From positions 372,001 through 436,000 of the forward strand of contig NZ_JBBYXJ010000002.1 of assembly GCF_039655775.1 (NCBI RefSeq): a stretch of DNA of 64,000 nucleotides. Reading direction: 5' to 3'. This document shows positions 7,922 through 16,744 of this stretch, one piece after another. Numbering within the stretch: position 1 is the first letter of the stretch; each line of letters begins with the position of its first letter. Made by a program: the position numbers and the translations under genes. This DNA is from Iodidimonas sp. SYSU 1G8. GTDB taxonomy: Bacteria; Pseudomonadota; Alphaproteobacteria; SMXS01. Below the pieces are notes generated by a model. It did no database searches and was not told where the DNA came from. It worked only from the letters and a program-made list of their open reading frames with translations.

Positions 7922-9265
7922 ATGACTGAACGGGGGACTTCCCTCGATATCCTGGACACGCTGCTGACCCTGGCCCGTGACGCGGGTGCCGAGGCGGCGG
8001 ACGCGGTCCTGCTGGAAAGCGCCTCGCTGGGCGTGTCGTGCCGCCTGGGTCAGATGGAGGATCTGGAGCGCTCCGAGGGCCGGGATGTCGGTCTTCGCGT
8101 GCTCATCGGCAAGAAGCAGGCGGTCGTCTCGGGCAGCGATACGGCGCCGCGGGCGTTGGCGCTGATCGCCCAGCGCGCGGTCGACATGGCCCGTTACGCG
8201 CCGGAGGACCGCTTCGCCGGGCTCGCCGACGAAGCGCTGCTGGCGCGGCATTGGCCCGATAATCTGGACATGATCGATCCGTCCGAACCGGGCGCCGAGG
8301 AGTTGATCGAGCAGGCGCGCATCACCGAGGATGCGGCCCGCGCCGTTTCCGGCATCACCAATTCGGAAGGCGCCAGCGCCAGCTGGAGCCGGGGCCGTAT
8401 CTCCCTGGCGACCTCGCATGGCTTCGCCGGCACCTACGAAAACACCAGCTTCGCCCTGGGCGTGTCGGTGCTGGCGGGCGAAGGCACCGCCATGGAGCGC
8501 GACTACGAATATGATTCCGCGCGGCACCGCGGCGATCTGGACGATGCCGCCGACATCGGCCGCCGCGCCGCCGAACGCACGGTGCGCCGCCTCAACGCCC
8601 GCTCGCACAAGACCTGCCGCGTGCCGGTCGTCTACGAACCGCGCGTCGCCGGGGGCCTGCTGGGCCACTTGGCCGGTGCCATTTCGGGCAGCGCCATCGC
8701 CCGCGGCACCAGCTTTCTTAAGGAAAGCCTGGGCCAGCCCATTTTCGCGCCGGGCATCATGGTGATCGACGATCCGCTGCGCCCGCGCGGCCCGCGCTCC
8801 AAGCCGTTCGATGGCGAGGGCGTCGCCACCTCGCGGCGCGAGATCGTCGCCGACGGCCATCTGACCACCTGGATCATGGACAGCACGTCGGCCCGCCAGC
8901 TCGGCCTGCAAACCACCGGCCACGCTTCGCGCGGCACCGGTCTGCCGGCGCCCGGCGTGACCAATCTCTACATGGCGCCGGGCTCGGCCAGCCCCGAAGA
9001 CCTGATCGCCGACATCGAGGACGGGCTCTACATCACCGAGATGATCGGCATGGGCGTCAATGGCGTCACCGGCGACTATAGCCGCGGCGCGTCCGGATTC
9101 TGGATCGAGAACGGCAAACTGGCCTATCCGGTCAGCGGCCTTACCATCGCCGGCAATCTGAAGGACATGTACAAGGCGCTGATCCCGGCCAGCGACCTCA
9201 CCTTCAAATATGGCGTCAACGCCCCGACGGTGCGCATCGACGGGATGACCATTGCCGGAAATTGA
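7922..9265 (+). CDS. pmbA: PmbA/TldE family metalloprotease subunit
   Basis: A 447-residue member of the TldD/PmbA family. The N-terminal half has the LGVSCRLGQMEDLERSEGRD pattern seen in PmbA; the C-terminal half carries ARGTSFLKESLGQPIF and GVNGVTGDYSRGASGFWIENG, the most conserved PmbA block. In this family the TldD partner holds the zinc site and PmbA (TldE) is the partner without HEXXH, as here. Together they process small peptides and modified natural products. No tldD is in the window. The downstream cysQ gene starts inside its 3' end. Confidence 0.9.
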   Translation: MTERGTSLDILDTLLTLARDAGAEAADAVLLESASLGVSCRLGQMEDLERSEGRDVGLRVLIGKKQAVVSGSDTAPRALALIAQRAVDMARYAPEDRFAGLADEALLARHWPDNLDMIDPSEPGAEELIEQARITEDAARAVSGITNSEGASASWSRGRISLATSHGFAGTYENTSFALGVSVLAGEGTAMERDYEYDSARHRGDLDDAADIGRRAAERTVRRLNARSHKTCRVPVVYEPRVAGGLLGHLAGAISGSAIARGTSFLKESLGQPIFAPGIMVIDDPLRPRGPRSKPFDGEGVATSRREIVADGHLTTWIMDSTSARQLGLQTTGHASRGTGLPAPGVTNLYMAPGSASPEDLIADIEDGLYITEMIGMGVNGVTGDYSRGASGFWIENGKLAYPVSGLTIAGNLKDMYKALIPASDLTFKYGVNAPTVRIDGMTIAGN

Positions 9266-10064
9266 CCTCAGTCACCGCCGGCAGGTCCTGGTCGAGGCCG
9301 TCCGCGACGCGGGCGCGCTGGCCATGGATTATTTCCGCGACGGTTTCCGGAAATGGGAAAAGGCCGCGGACGATCCGGTGACCGAGGCCGACCTGGCGGT
9401 CGATGCCCTGTTGCGGGACCGGCTGTTGGGCGCTTTGCCCGGCGACGGCTGGCTCTCCGAGGAGTCCGAACGCGCGCCCCATGCCGTGGACCAGCCCTTT
9501 ACCTGGGTGGTCGATCCCATCGACGGCACGCGCGCCTTCATCGAACAGAAGCCGCATTTCACCATTTGCGCCGCGCTGGTGCATGGCGACCGGACGGTGC
9601 TCGGCGCCGTCTTCAACCCGGCCACGGACGAGTTCTTCGAAGCCAGCCTGGGCGGCGGCGCGCTGTGCAACGGCCAGCCGATTTCGGTCAGCGACAAGCA
9701 GGGTCTCGATGGCGTGCGGATGATCGGTTACCGCGCCATGTTCGATGACCGGCACTGGCGCACGCCCTGGCCGCCGGTGAAGATTCACATGGTTAATTCC
9801 ATCGCCTACCGGGTCGTGCTGGTGGCGCGCGGTGATCATGATGCCTGCATCAATCTGAAGCCGCAGAACGACTGGGACATCGCCGCCGCCGAACTGATCC
9901 TGCGCGAGGCCGGCGGCCTGTGTACCAACCGGAACGGCGAGCCGTACCGCTTTCACGGCAAGGGCGGCATGAACCAGAACGTCATCGCCGCCAATCCGGT
10001 GCTGCAGGCCAAGCTGGTCGCCAAGCTGCGCGAGTTCGAACCGCAGATGCCGAAAAAGGACTGA
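9252..10064 (+). CDS. cysQ: 3'(2'),5'-bisphosphate nucleotidase, inositol-monophosphatase family
   Basis: A 270-residue phosphatase with the metal-site motifs SEESER (about residue 69) and WVVDPIDGTRAFIEQKPHFT (about 84-103), plus NDWDIAAAELILREAGG near 200, which supplies the third metal ligand. The family member closest by pattern is CysQ, which hydrolyses 3'-phosphoadenosine 5'-phosphate from sulfate assimilation; inositol phosphates cannot be excluded. The only sensible start is a TTG at 9252, overlapping pmbA by 14 bases with GGGA 6 bases upstream. It is a second IMPase-fold gene 5 kb from hisN. Confidence 0.7.
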   Translation: MPEIDLSHRRQVLVEAVRDAGALAMDYFRDGFRKWEKAADDPVTEADLAVDALLRDRLLGALPGDGWLSEESERAPHAVDQPFTWVVDPIDGTRAFIEQKPHFTICAALVHGDRTVLGAVFNPATDEFFEASLGGGALCNGQPISVSDKQGLDGVRMIGYRAMFDDRHWRTPWPPVKIHMVNSIAYRVVLVARGDHDACINLKPQNDWDIAAAELILREAGGLCTNRNGEPYRFHGKGGMNQNVIAANPVLQAKLVAKLREFEPQMPKKD

Positions 10065-10071
10065 GGCCGCC

Positions 10072-10365
10072 TCAGCCCGCCGCCGCGTCCATGAACTGCG
10101 CCAGCGCCACATCCTTGTCCGTCACGCCGCCCGCGTCATGGGTCGTCAGGGTGACGTCGACCTTGTTCCAGACATTGAACCATTCCGGATGATGATCGGC
10201 CTTTTCCGCCGCCAGCGCCGCGCGGGTCATGAAGGCGAACGCCTCGTTGAAATCCTTGAACCGGTAGCTCTTGCAGATGGCGTCGCGCCCCGCCACCTCG
10301 GCCCAGCCCCGCAGTCCGGCCAGCGCCGTCTCGCGGGCTTTGCCTTCCAGTTTCTTCGTGCTCAT
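10072..10365 (-). CDS. phhB: 4a-hydroxytetrahydrobiopterin dehydratase (pterin-4-alpha-carbinolamine dehydratase)
   Basis: A 97-residue protein matching the whole length of the PCD/DCoH family. The family core is visible as [20 protein letters not shown] followed by [20 protein letters not shown], in which the HHPE pair and W form the active site, and the late [16 protein letters not shown] block. It dehydrates 4a-carbinolamine pterin, regenerating cofactor for aromatic amino-acid hydroxylases; some bacterial members act in molybdopterin or other pathways. The ATG at 10365 has GAGGGG 4 bases upstream; the frame stays open further up but without family similarity. Confidence 0.9.
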   Translation of the reverse strand: MSTKKLEGKARETALAGLRGWAEVAGRDAICKSYRFKDFNEAFAFMTRAALAAEKADHHPEWFNVWNKVDVTLTTHDAGGVTDKDVALAQFMDAAAG

Positions 10366-10507
10366 GATCCCCTCGCTCTGATCGTGCCGTCCCCATGATC
10401 GGGCCGGCCACCGTCGGGCGCAATGGTGGCGCCCCGGCATTATATACTTCAGGTTCGGCGCGCCGCTGACATACTGGCCTCTCTGCCGCCGCCGCAACGG
10501 GATCGTC

Positions 10508-10996
10508 ATGACGCCGACACGGGTACTTTTCGTCTGCCTGGGAAACATCTGCCGCTCGCCCCTGGCCGAAGGGGTTTTCCGCGACCTCGCGGCGCGCGAA
10601 GGCCTCGCCGAGGCCTTCGTCATCGACTCCGCCGGCACCGGCGACTGGCATGTGGGTGAGCGGCCGGACCGCCGCGCCATCGAGGCGGCGGCCTGGCGCG
10701 GCATCGATATTTCCGGCCAGCGTGCCCGCCAAGCAACAGTCGAGGACCTCGCCGGGTTCGACCATGTCCTGGCCATGGACGCGAAAAACCTGGATGCGCT
10801 GCAGCGACTGGCACGTGGCGGCGGGGCGCGGCCCCGGCTTTTCCTCGATCACGCCCGAGGCGTTTCCGCTCGCGAAGTGCCCGATCCCTATTTCGACGGC
10901 GGGTTCGAGGCGGCACTCGCTCTGATCGAAGCTGGCGCGCGGGATCTGTTGCTTGACCTGCGGAACGGGGCCGCACTGCAGCAAAACACAGACTAA
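10508..10996 (+). CDS. low-molecular-weight protein-tyrosine phosphatase
   Basis: A 162-residue cytosolic phosphatase. The P-loop C-L-G-N-I-C-R-S sits at residues 10-17 with the nucleophilic Cys10 and Arg16; the general acid is the aspartate of [10 protein letters not shown] (about residue 124). [18 protein letters not shown] is the typical conserved second block. Such enzymes dephosphorylate BY-kinases and other tyrosine-phosphorylated proteins in exopolysaccharide or stress control, but no kinase is nearby. It stands alone between the divergent pterin dehydratase gene and korA. Confidence 0.9.
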   Translation: MTPTRVLFVCLGNICRSPLAEGVFRDLAAREGLAEAFVIDSAGTGDWHVGERPDRRAIEAAAWRGIDISGQRARQATVEDLAGFDHVLAMDAKNLDALQRLARGGGARPRLFLDHARGVSAREVPDPYFDGGFEAALALIEAGARDLLLDLRNGAALQQNTD

Positions 10997-11027
10997 ATGT
11001 GTGATTAATTATATTTTACATTAAAGA

Positions 11028-11056
11028 TTGATTCATTAGGGGCATCAGACTACATA
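11028..11056 (+). promoter_or_regulatory. sigma70-type promoter of korAB
   Basis: TTGATT at 11028-11033, 17 bases, then TACATA at 11051-11056, in an AT-rich patch of the 201-base gap before korA. It predicts a start near 11063 and a leader of about 135 bases in which no known riboswitch was recognised. Confidence 0.55.
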
Positions 11057-11197
11057 CCGGCACAGTTATAGGTGACTGTCTTGCTGCTATGTTCGCCTTG
11101 CCGCAAGGTCCGGGTGGTAGTATGTAAGCCGTGTGACAGCGCGCATTTATGCACTGCTGCCGAAAATTCGACCCCGAAAGGATGGGGCTGGGAGAAG

Positions 11198-13075
11198 ATG
11201 GCAACCAATCTCGCAACTAAGCCGACGGCGAGCCAGGACGAACGCGTCCCCGCGAGCCTTGAATCCGTCGTCATCCGTTTTGCCGGCGATTCCGGCGACG
11301 GCATGCAGCTGACGGGCACGCAGTTCACGCATTCGACGGCGCTGATGGGCACCGATCTGGCGACTTTCCCGGACTTCCCGGCGGAAATTCGTGCGCCAAC
11401 CGGCACCACCTTTGGTGTCTCGGCCTATCAGATCAATTTCGGCGCGCGCAAGGTGATGACGGCGGGCGATCAGCCCGACGTGCTCGTCGCCATGAACCCG
11501 GCCGCCCTGAAGGTCAATCTGGACGCCCTGAAGATCGGCGGCACGCTGGTCGTCGACACGGGCTCGTTCAACGACCGCACCCTGGCGAAGGCTGGCTACA
11601 CGGCCAACCCGCTCGAGGATGGCACGATCGCCCCGTACAAGGTGATCCGCCTCGACATCACCAAGATGACCCTCGAATCCGTCAAGGAATTCGGCCTCTC
11701 CAACAAGGAGGCCATGCGCTGCAAGAACATGTGGACGCTTGGCCTGATGCTGTGGATGTATGGCCGTCAGCGACAGTCCGTCGTCGACTGGCTGCAGGGC
11801 AAGTTCGCCAAGTCGCAGCAGCTGGCCGATGCCAACATCGCCGCCGTCAACGCCGGTCACGCCTTCGGCGAGACGGCCGAGCTGGCCGGTGACCTGAGCC
11901 ATTCCACCGTCGGCCGCGCCGAAGTGGCGCCGGGCGTGTACCGCACCATCACCGGCGCGGAATCGCTGGCGCTGGGTCTGGTCGCGGGCGGCAAGCTGGC
12001 CAACCTCGACATCATGTTCGGCTCCTATCCGATCACGCCCGCCTCGACCCTGCTGCACCAGCTGGCGCGGCTGAAGGAACATGGCGTCGTGACCTTCCAG
12101 GCGGAAGACGAGATCGCGGCGATCTGCTCGGCCATCGGTGCGTCCTTCGCCGGCTCGCTGGGCGTGACGTCGTCGTCCGGTCCGGGCATCGCCCTGAAGG
12201 GCGAGGCCATGGGCCTTGCCATCGCCACCGAACTGCCGCTGGTGATTGTGAACTCGCAGCGCGGCGGTCCTTCGACCGGCCTGCCGACCAAGACCGAGCA
12301 GTCCGACTTGTACCAGGCGATCTACGGCCGCAACGGCGACGCGCCGCTGCCGGTCATCGCCTCGGCGACGCCGGGTGACTGCTTCGAGGTCGCCATCGAG
12401 GCCGTGCGCATCGCCACCAAGTACATGACCCCGGTGATCCTGCTGACCGACGGCTATCTGGCCAACGCGGCCGAGCCGTGGCCGGTGCCGGACTTCGACA
12501 GCCTGAAGCCGTTCCCGGTGCAGTTCCATACCGAGGCCGAGGGTTTCAGCCCGTCCACCCGCGACCCGGAGACGCTCGCGCGGAACTGGGCGATCCCGGG
12601 CAACCCGGGCACCGAGCACCGCATCGGCGGTATCGAGAAGGACTACAAGACCGGCAACCTGTCCTACGCGGCCGACAATCATCAGCTGATGACCGACACG
12701 CGCTGGAACAAGGTGCTCGGCATCGCCAATGATATCCCGGACCAGGAAATCGCCCAGGGCGAGGCAACCGGCGATCTCGTGGTGGTCGGCTGGGGCTCGA
12801 CCTTCGGGCCGATCTACCGGGCCGTCGAAACCGCGCGGGCGCAGGGCCTGAACGTGTCGCAGATCCACGTCCGCTACATGTGGCCGCTGCCGCGCAATCT
12901 GGGCCAGCTTCTCGGCGGGTTCAAGAAGGTGCTCGTGCCCGAGATGAACAAGGGCCAGTTCGCCACCGTCCTGCGCGACCAGTATCTGGTCGATGCCGTT
13001 CGCCTGAACCAGGTCAATGGCCAGCCCTTCAAGGTAAGCCACCTGACCCAGGTCATCAGCGACCTCGTGGGCTAA
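11198..13075 (+). CDS. korA: 2-oxoglutarate:ferredoxin oxidoreductase, alpha subunit (fused gamma-alpha)
   Basis: A 625-residue subunit of a 2-oxoacid:acceptor oxidoreductase. The N-terminal gamma-type domain begins with VVIRFAGDSGDGMQLTG (about residues 24-40), and the alpha domain contains FGSYPITPASTLLHQLA and FQAEDEIAAICSAIGASFAG, the pyrimidine-binding region for thiamine diphosphate, then TSSSGPGIALKGEAMGLA. With KorB it oxidatively decarboxylates 2-oxoglutarate to succinyl-CoA, reducing ferredoxin. The two-subunit fused form is the oxygen-tolerant type found in some alphaproteobacteria and actinobacteria. The start at 11198 has GGGAGAAG just before it; an upstream extension of 42 codons lacks similarity. 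korB follows after 11 bases. Confidence 0.9.
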   Translation: MATNLATKPTASQDERVPASLESVVIRFAGDSGDGMQLTGTQFTHSTALMGTDLATFPDFPAEIRAPTGTTFGVSAYQINFGARKVMTAGDQPDVLVAMNPAALKVNLDALKIGGTLVVDTGSFNDRTLAKAGYTANPLEDGTIAPYKVIRLDITKMTLESVKEFGLSNKEAMRCKNMWTLGLMLWMYGRQRQSVVDWLQGKFAKSQQLADANIAAVNAGHAFGETAELAGDLSHSTVGRAEVAPGVYRTITGAESLALGLVAGGKLANLDIMFGSYPITPASTLLHQLARLKEHGVVTFQAEDEIAAICSAIGASFAGSLGVTSSSGPGIALKGEAMGLAIATELPLVIVNSQRGGPSTGLPTKTEQSDLYQAIYGRNGDAPLPVIASATPGDCFEVAIEAVRIATKYMTPVILLTDGYLANAAEPWPVPDFDSLKPFPVQFHTEAEGFSPSTRDPETLARNWAIPGNPGTEHRIGGIEKDYKTGNLSYAADNHQLMTDTRWNKVLGIANDIPDQEIAQGEATGDLVVVGWGSTFGPIYRAVETARAQGLNVSQIHVRYMWPLPRNLGQLLGGFKKVLVPEMNKGQFATVLRDQYLVDAVRLNQVNGQPFKVSHLTQVISDLVG

Positions 13076-13086
13076 GGAGACCGATT

Positions 13087-14109
13087 ATGAACGAAATGGC
13101 TCCGCAGAAGCTGACCGCCAAGGATTACGCGACCGACCAGGAAGTACGCTGGTGCCCCGGTTGCGGCGATTACGCCATCCTGAAGTCGGTGCAGAAGACC
13201 CTGGCCGATCTTGAAGCCGATCCGGCGAACACCGTGTTCGTGTCGGGCATCGGCTGCAGCTCGCGCTTTCCCTACTACATGGCCACTTACGGCTTCCACA
13301 CCATCCACGGCCGCGCCCCGGCGTTCGCCACCGGCATCAAGCTGGCGAATCCCAAGCTCGACGTGTGGATGGTCACCGGTGACGGCGACGGCCTGTCCAT
13401 CGGCGGCAATCACCTGCTGCATGTGCTTCGCCGGAATGTCGACATCCAGATCCTGCTGTTCAACAACGAGATCTATGGTCTGACCAAGGGCCAGTACTCG
13501 CCCACCTCGCGGCCGGGCACGCGCTCGCCGTCGAGCCCGGGCGGCTCGATCGAACGCAATCTCAACCCCTGCAACTTCGCCCTGGCCGCCGGCGCGCGCT
13601 TCGTCGCCCGTACCGTCGACACGGACCAGAAGCACATGCCGGAGATCCTGAAGCGTGCGCACGGCCATCGCGGCGCCTCCTTCGTCGAGATCTATCAGAA
13701 CTGCATCGTGTTCAACGATGGCGTGTTCGCCGACTTCACCGAGAAGAAGGCCGCCGCCGACCGTCAGCTGCGCGCCGAGAACGGCCACAAGCTCGTCTTT
13801 GGCGCCAATGGCGAGAAGGGCCTGCGGCTCAACCCGAACAAGCTCGAACTCGAGGTCGTCACCATCGGCGAGAATGGCGTGACCCTGGACGAGATTCTGG
13901 TGCATGACGAGACCGACGCGGTGCTGGCCCAGATGCTGGTGACTCTCGATGGTCCGGATGCGCCGGTCGTCGTCGGTGTCATCTACTGCAATCCGGTGGA
14001 CACCTACGATGCGGGCGTCTCCAAGCAGGTCGAGCGTGCCAAGACCGCCAAGCCGAACGCCGACATGAAGGAACTGCTGTTCGCCGGCAGCACCTGGACC
14101 GTCGACTGA
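13087..14109 (+). CDS. korB: 2-oxoglutarate:ferredoxin oxidoreductase, beta subunit
   Basis: A 340-residue thiamine-diphosphate-binding subunit. VRWCPGCGDYAIL near residue 20 holds the CxxC that with a later Cys (GIGCSSRFPYY) ligates the single [4Fe-4S] cluster; the cofactor motif runs from VTGDGDGLSIGGNHLLH (about 98) to LLFNNEIYGLTKGQYSPTS (about 124-142). LTKGQYSPTS is typical of KorB. The gene follows korA with AAGGAGA 6 bases before its ATG and ends at a strong terminator, so korAB is a two-gene operon. No ferredoxin gene lies next to it, though a ferredoxin reductase is 1.2 kb away. Confidence 0.92.
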   Translation: MNEMAPQKLTAKDYATDQEVRWCPGCGDYAILKSVQKTLADLEADPANTVFVSGIGCSSRFPYYMATYGFHTIHGRAPAFATGIKLANPKLDVWMVTGDGDGLSIGGNHLLHVLRRNVDIQILLFNNEIYGLTKGQYSPTSRPGTRSPSSPGGSIERNLNPCNFALAAGARFVARTVDTDQKHMPEILKRAHGHRGASFVEIYQNCIVFNDGVFADFTEKKAAADRQLRAENGHKLVFGANGEKGLRLNPNKLELEVVTIGENGVTLDEILVHDETDAVLAQMLVTLDGPDAPVVVGVIYCNPVDTYDAGVSKQVERAKTAKPNADMKELLFAGSTWTVD

Positions 14110-14133
14110 TCATGGCCTGACCCATACGCGAAT

Positions 14134-14161
14134 GGGGCGCCCTCCGGCGCCCCATTTTTTT
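14134..14161 (+). terminator. terminator of korAB
   Basis: Perfect 8-bp stem GGGGCGCC/GGCGCCCC with a CTCC loop, followed by A and seven T, 24 bases after the korB stop. Confidence 0.9.
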
Positions 14162-14178
14162 GTGCGGCGGGGGGCGGC

Positions 14179-15210
14179 CTAAAGGATGCAGTCGCGGGCC
14201 ATGCCATCGAACTGCGGGTTCACGGTCCATTTGCCCTTGCGGTCGATGAAACCCCAGCTGTCTCCGAACCGGGCCAGTGCCAGGCCGTCATCGAAGGGAC
14301 CGGCATTGTCGAATTGCGGGTTGATCACCCACTTGCCCTTCTTGTCGACGTAACCCCAGCGCCCGCCAAGCTCGGCCGGCGCCAGACCGTCCTCGAAAGG
14401 CCCCGCCTGCTGGAATTGCGGGTTGATCGCCCACTTTCCGTCCTTGTCGACAAAACCCCAGCGGCCGTTCAGCGAGGCAGGCGCCAGACCGTCCTCGAAC
14501 CAGGTCGCGGCGTCGTCGAACTGCGGGTTGACGGCCCAGACACCCTTGCGGTTGATCCAGCCATAGCGGCCGTCCAGGGCGGCGAGGGCGCGGTCGTCGT
14601 CGCGGAAGGCGCCGGCGGCCGAGAACTGCGGATTGATCACCCACTTGCCGTCCTTGTCCACATAGCCCCAGCGATCGCCCTGACGGACGGCGGCGAGGCC
14701 TTCGTCGAACAGGGTGGCCTCATCGTACTGGGCCGGAATGACCCACTTTCCATTGCGGTCGATATAGCCCCACAGCCCGCCCTGCATGGCGGCGGCAAGC
14801 CCGTTGTCGGCAAAGTCGGCGGCGGCCTCGAACTGGGTGTCCATGGCCGATTGGCCCTTGGCGTCGATATAGCCGAAGCCCTGCTCGGTCTCGACCAGCG
14901 CCAGCCCGTTGTCGCCGAACATGTAGGCGGCCATGTATTGCGGCGGAATCACCCATTTGCCGGCCTTGTCCACATAACCCCACAGCTCGCCATCGCGCGC
15001 GGCGGCGAGACCGTTTTCATAGGGCCAGAGAGCATCGAACTGCGGGTTCAGCACCCACTTGCCCGTGCGGTCGATGACGCCGCAACGGCCATCGACGCGC
15101 ACGATCATGGCGGAATCGCCGACGGTCTTCGGCGCGTCGCCCCGTTCCCAGATGATCGCGCCAATCAGCACCACCACCACGGCGGCGACGGCAAGAAGCA
15201 TGTAACGCAT
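14179..15210 (-). CDS. membrane-anchored WG-repeat protein
   Basis: A 343-residue protein with one N-terminal membrane helix (about residues 4-20, MLLAVAAVVVVLIGAII) and then nine tandem WG repeats of 34-35 residues. Each repeat has the pattern W-G-(Y/F)-(V/I)-D-x-x-G-K-W-(V/A)-I-N-P-Q-F-D and then an acidic D-G-L-A segment; the first is slightly degenerate (CGVIDRTGKW) and the last is cut short at the C-terminus. WG repeats form beta-hairpin arrays of unknown function, often on the cell surface. The lack of Lys/Arg after the helix and the repeat domain suggest periplasmic exposure. It converges on korAB. Confidence 0.85.
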   Translation of the reverse strand: MRYMLLAVAAVVVVLIGAIIWERGDAPKTVGDSAMIVRVDGRCGVIDRTGKWVLNPQFDALWPYENGLAAARDGELWGYVDKAGKWVIPPQYMAAYMFGDNGLALVETEQGFGYIDAKGQSAMDTQFEAAADFADNGLAAAMQGGLWGYIDRNGKWVIPAQYDEATLFDEGLAAVRQGDRWGYVDKDGKWVINPQFSAAGAFRDDDRALAALDGRYGWINRKGVWAVNPQFDDAATWFEDGLAPASLNGRWGFVDKDGKWAINPQFQQAGPFEDGLAPAELGGRWGYVDKKGKWVINPQFDNAGPFDDGLALARFGDSWGFIDRKGKWTVNPQFDGMARDCIL

Positions 15211-15277
15211 GGTAAACCCCCGGATGGCTGTTGATCCGTACCCTTGATGGGACGGAAACGCCGGGGGCGGTAGAAAG

Positions 15278-16579
15278 TTACCCTAGCGCGGCGATCATCT
15301 CGGGAATACTGGTGAATTTGCGCCGCGGGGCGCCGTGGCTGGCGCCGGCTTCCTCGGCCGCCTCGATTCGCTTCCAGTCCTCGAACGAGACCACCCGCAC
15401 GTTCCGGTCCCGCAGCATCTGGTCCAGCCCGGCGGGGCCCTGCTTGAAGGCATCGGCAGTCTGCAGCTTGATGTGCTCGGCCACGGCGTTGCCGTCCGGG
15501 AAGTTGGTGGCGATGGTGCCGCTCGGCCCGCGCTTGGCCCAGCCGGCGACGTAGAGACCGTCCTCGATCTTGCCATCCACATTGGGGAAGCGCTGGTTCT
15601 GCTCGTCATAGGCGACCGCCTCGATCGGCGTCGACTGGGTGCCGATGCAGGCCACGACGATGTTGCAGGGCACCTCGAACGTCTCGCCCGTCGCCACCAC
15701 CTTGCCATCCTCGGTCAGCTTGGTGCGCTCCATGCGGATGGCGCTCACGCGGCCTTCCCCCATGATCGCGACAGGCATGGCATAGAACTGCAGGTGAATA
15801 CGCACCGGCTTCTCGTCGCCCTTGTTCTTGGCGTATTCGCGCAGATAACCGATGTTCTTTTCCTGGCTGCCGCGGCCCTTGTCCTCCAGCGCCACGTCAT
15901 CGCCGGGAAGCACCGCCGGATCGACCAGCGTCACCGCGTTTTCCAGTTCGCCGAATTCCTTCACCTCCTTGTGGGTGAAGGCGGCCTGGAGCGGTCCGCG
16001 CCGGGCGAACACATAGACGTCGGTCAGTGGCGCGATGTCGATGGCGTCGGCGGCATAATGGGCCATGTCGGTGGCGCGCACCTCGTCGCCCGTCTTGGCG
16101 AGCAGCCGTGCCACGTCCAGCGCCACGTTACCGGCGCCGATCACCACCGCCGTGCCGGTTTCCAGATTGGGCGCCAGCTCCTTGAAGTCGGGATGGGCAT
16201 TGTACCAGCCGACGAATTCGGACGAGCCGTAGACGCCGCCCAGATCCTCGCCGGGAATGCCCAGCCGCCGGTCCTTGGGCGCGCCGGTCGCCAGCACCAC
16301 CGCGTCATACAGCCCGCGCAGCTCGGCGATGGACACGTCGCGGCCCACTTCCACATTGCCGAGGAACCGCACCTGCGGGCTCTGGGCCGTCCGCTCGAAG
16401 ATCTTGGCGATCTTCTTGCTGCTCTGGTGATCGGGCGCCACGCCGGCCCGGATCAGCCCGAACGGCGTCGGCAGCCGGTCGATGATATCCACCTGGCAGT
16501 CCGGCAGTTCCTTGATCAGCGCGGCGGCCGAATAAAATCCGCCGGGTCCGGACCCGACAATCGCTACGGTCAGGCCCAT
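15278..16579 (-). CDS. FAD-dependent ferredoxin--NADP+ reductase, adrenodoxin-reductase (FprA) type
   Basis: A 433-residue flavoprotein. The FAD-binding fold is VAIVGSGPGGFYSAAALIKE at residues 5-24, followed by the adrenodoxin-reductase signature LPTPFGLIRAGVAPDHQSSK (about 37-56). The NADPH site is VVIGAGNVALDVARLLAK (about 145), and the C-terminus carries YVAGWAKRGPSGTIATNFPDG, the second FAD/NADP block. It transfers electrons between NADPH and ferredoxin; Kor enzymes generate reduced ferredoxin, so this reductase 1.2 kb away could recover those electrons as NADPH, an inference from location only. Confidence 0.88.
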   Translation of the reverse strand: MGLTVAIVGSGPGGFYSAAALIKELPDCQVDIIDRLPTPFGLIRAGVAPDHQSSKKIAKIFERTAQSPQVRFLGNVEVGRDVSIAELRGLYDAVVLATGAPKDRRLGIPGEDLGGVYGSSEFVGWYNAHPDFKELAPNLETGTAVVIGAGNVALDVARLLAKTGDEVRATDMAHYAADAIDIAPLTDVYVFARRGPLQAAFTHKEVKEFGELENAVTLVDPAVLPGDDVALEDKGRGSQEKNIGYLREYAKNKGDEKPVRIHLQFYAMPVAIMGEGRVSAIRMERTKLTEDGKVVATGETFEVPCNIVVACIGTQSTPIEAVAYDEQNQRFPNVDGKIEDGLYVAGWAKRGPSGTIATNFPDGNAVAEHIKLQTADAFKQGPAGLDQMLRDRNVRVVSFEDWKRIEAAEEAGASHGAPRRKFTSIPEMIAALG

Positions 16580-16744
16580 AAGCCTACCTCTCCCCTATGA
16601 CGTCTCACTCAATCCCCGTGCCCGGTTGGCCGCCCGCGCGCCTATATCGAAATATAGTCATCCGCGCCGAAGGGTTTGCCGAAGGCCCTCGTTTAATAGC
16701 CAAGAACAGGGCTTAGGGCAACGCTTGGCGATCGGATAGAGTGT

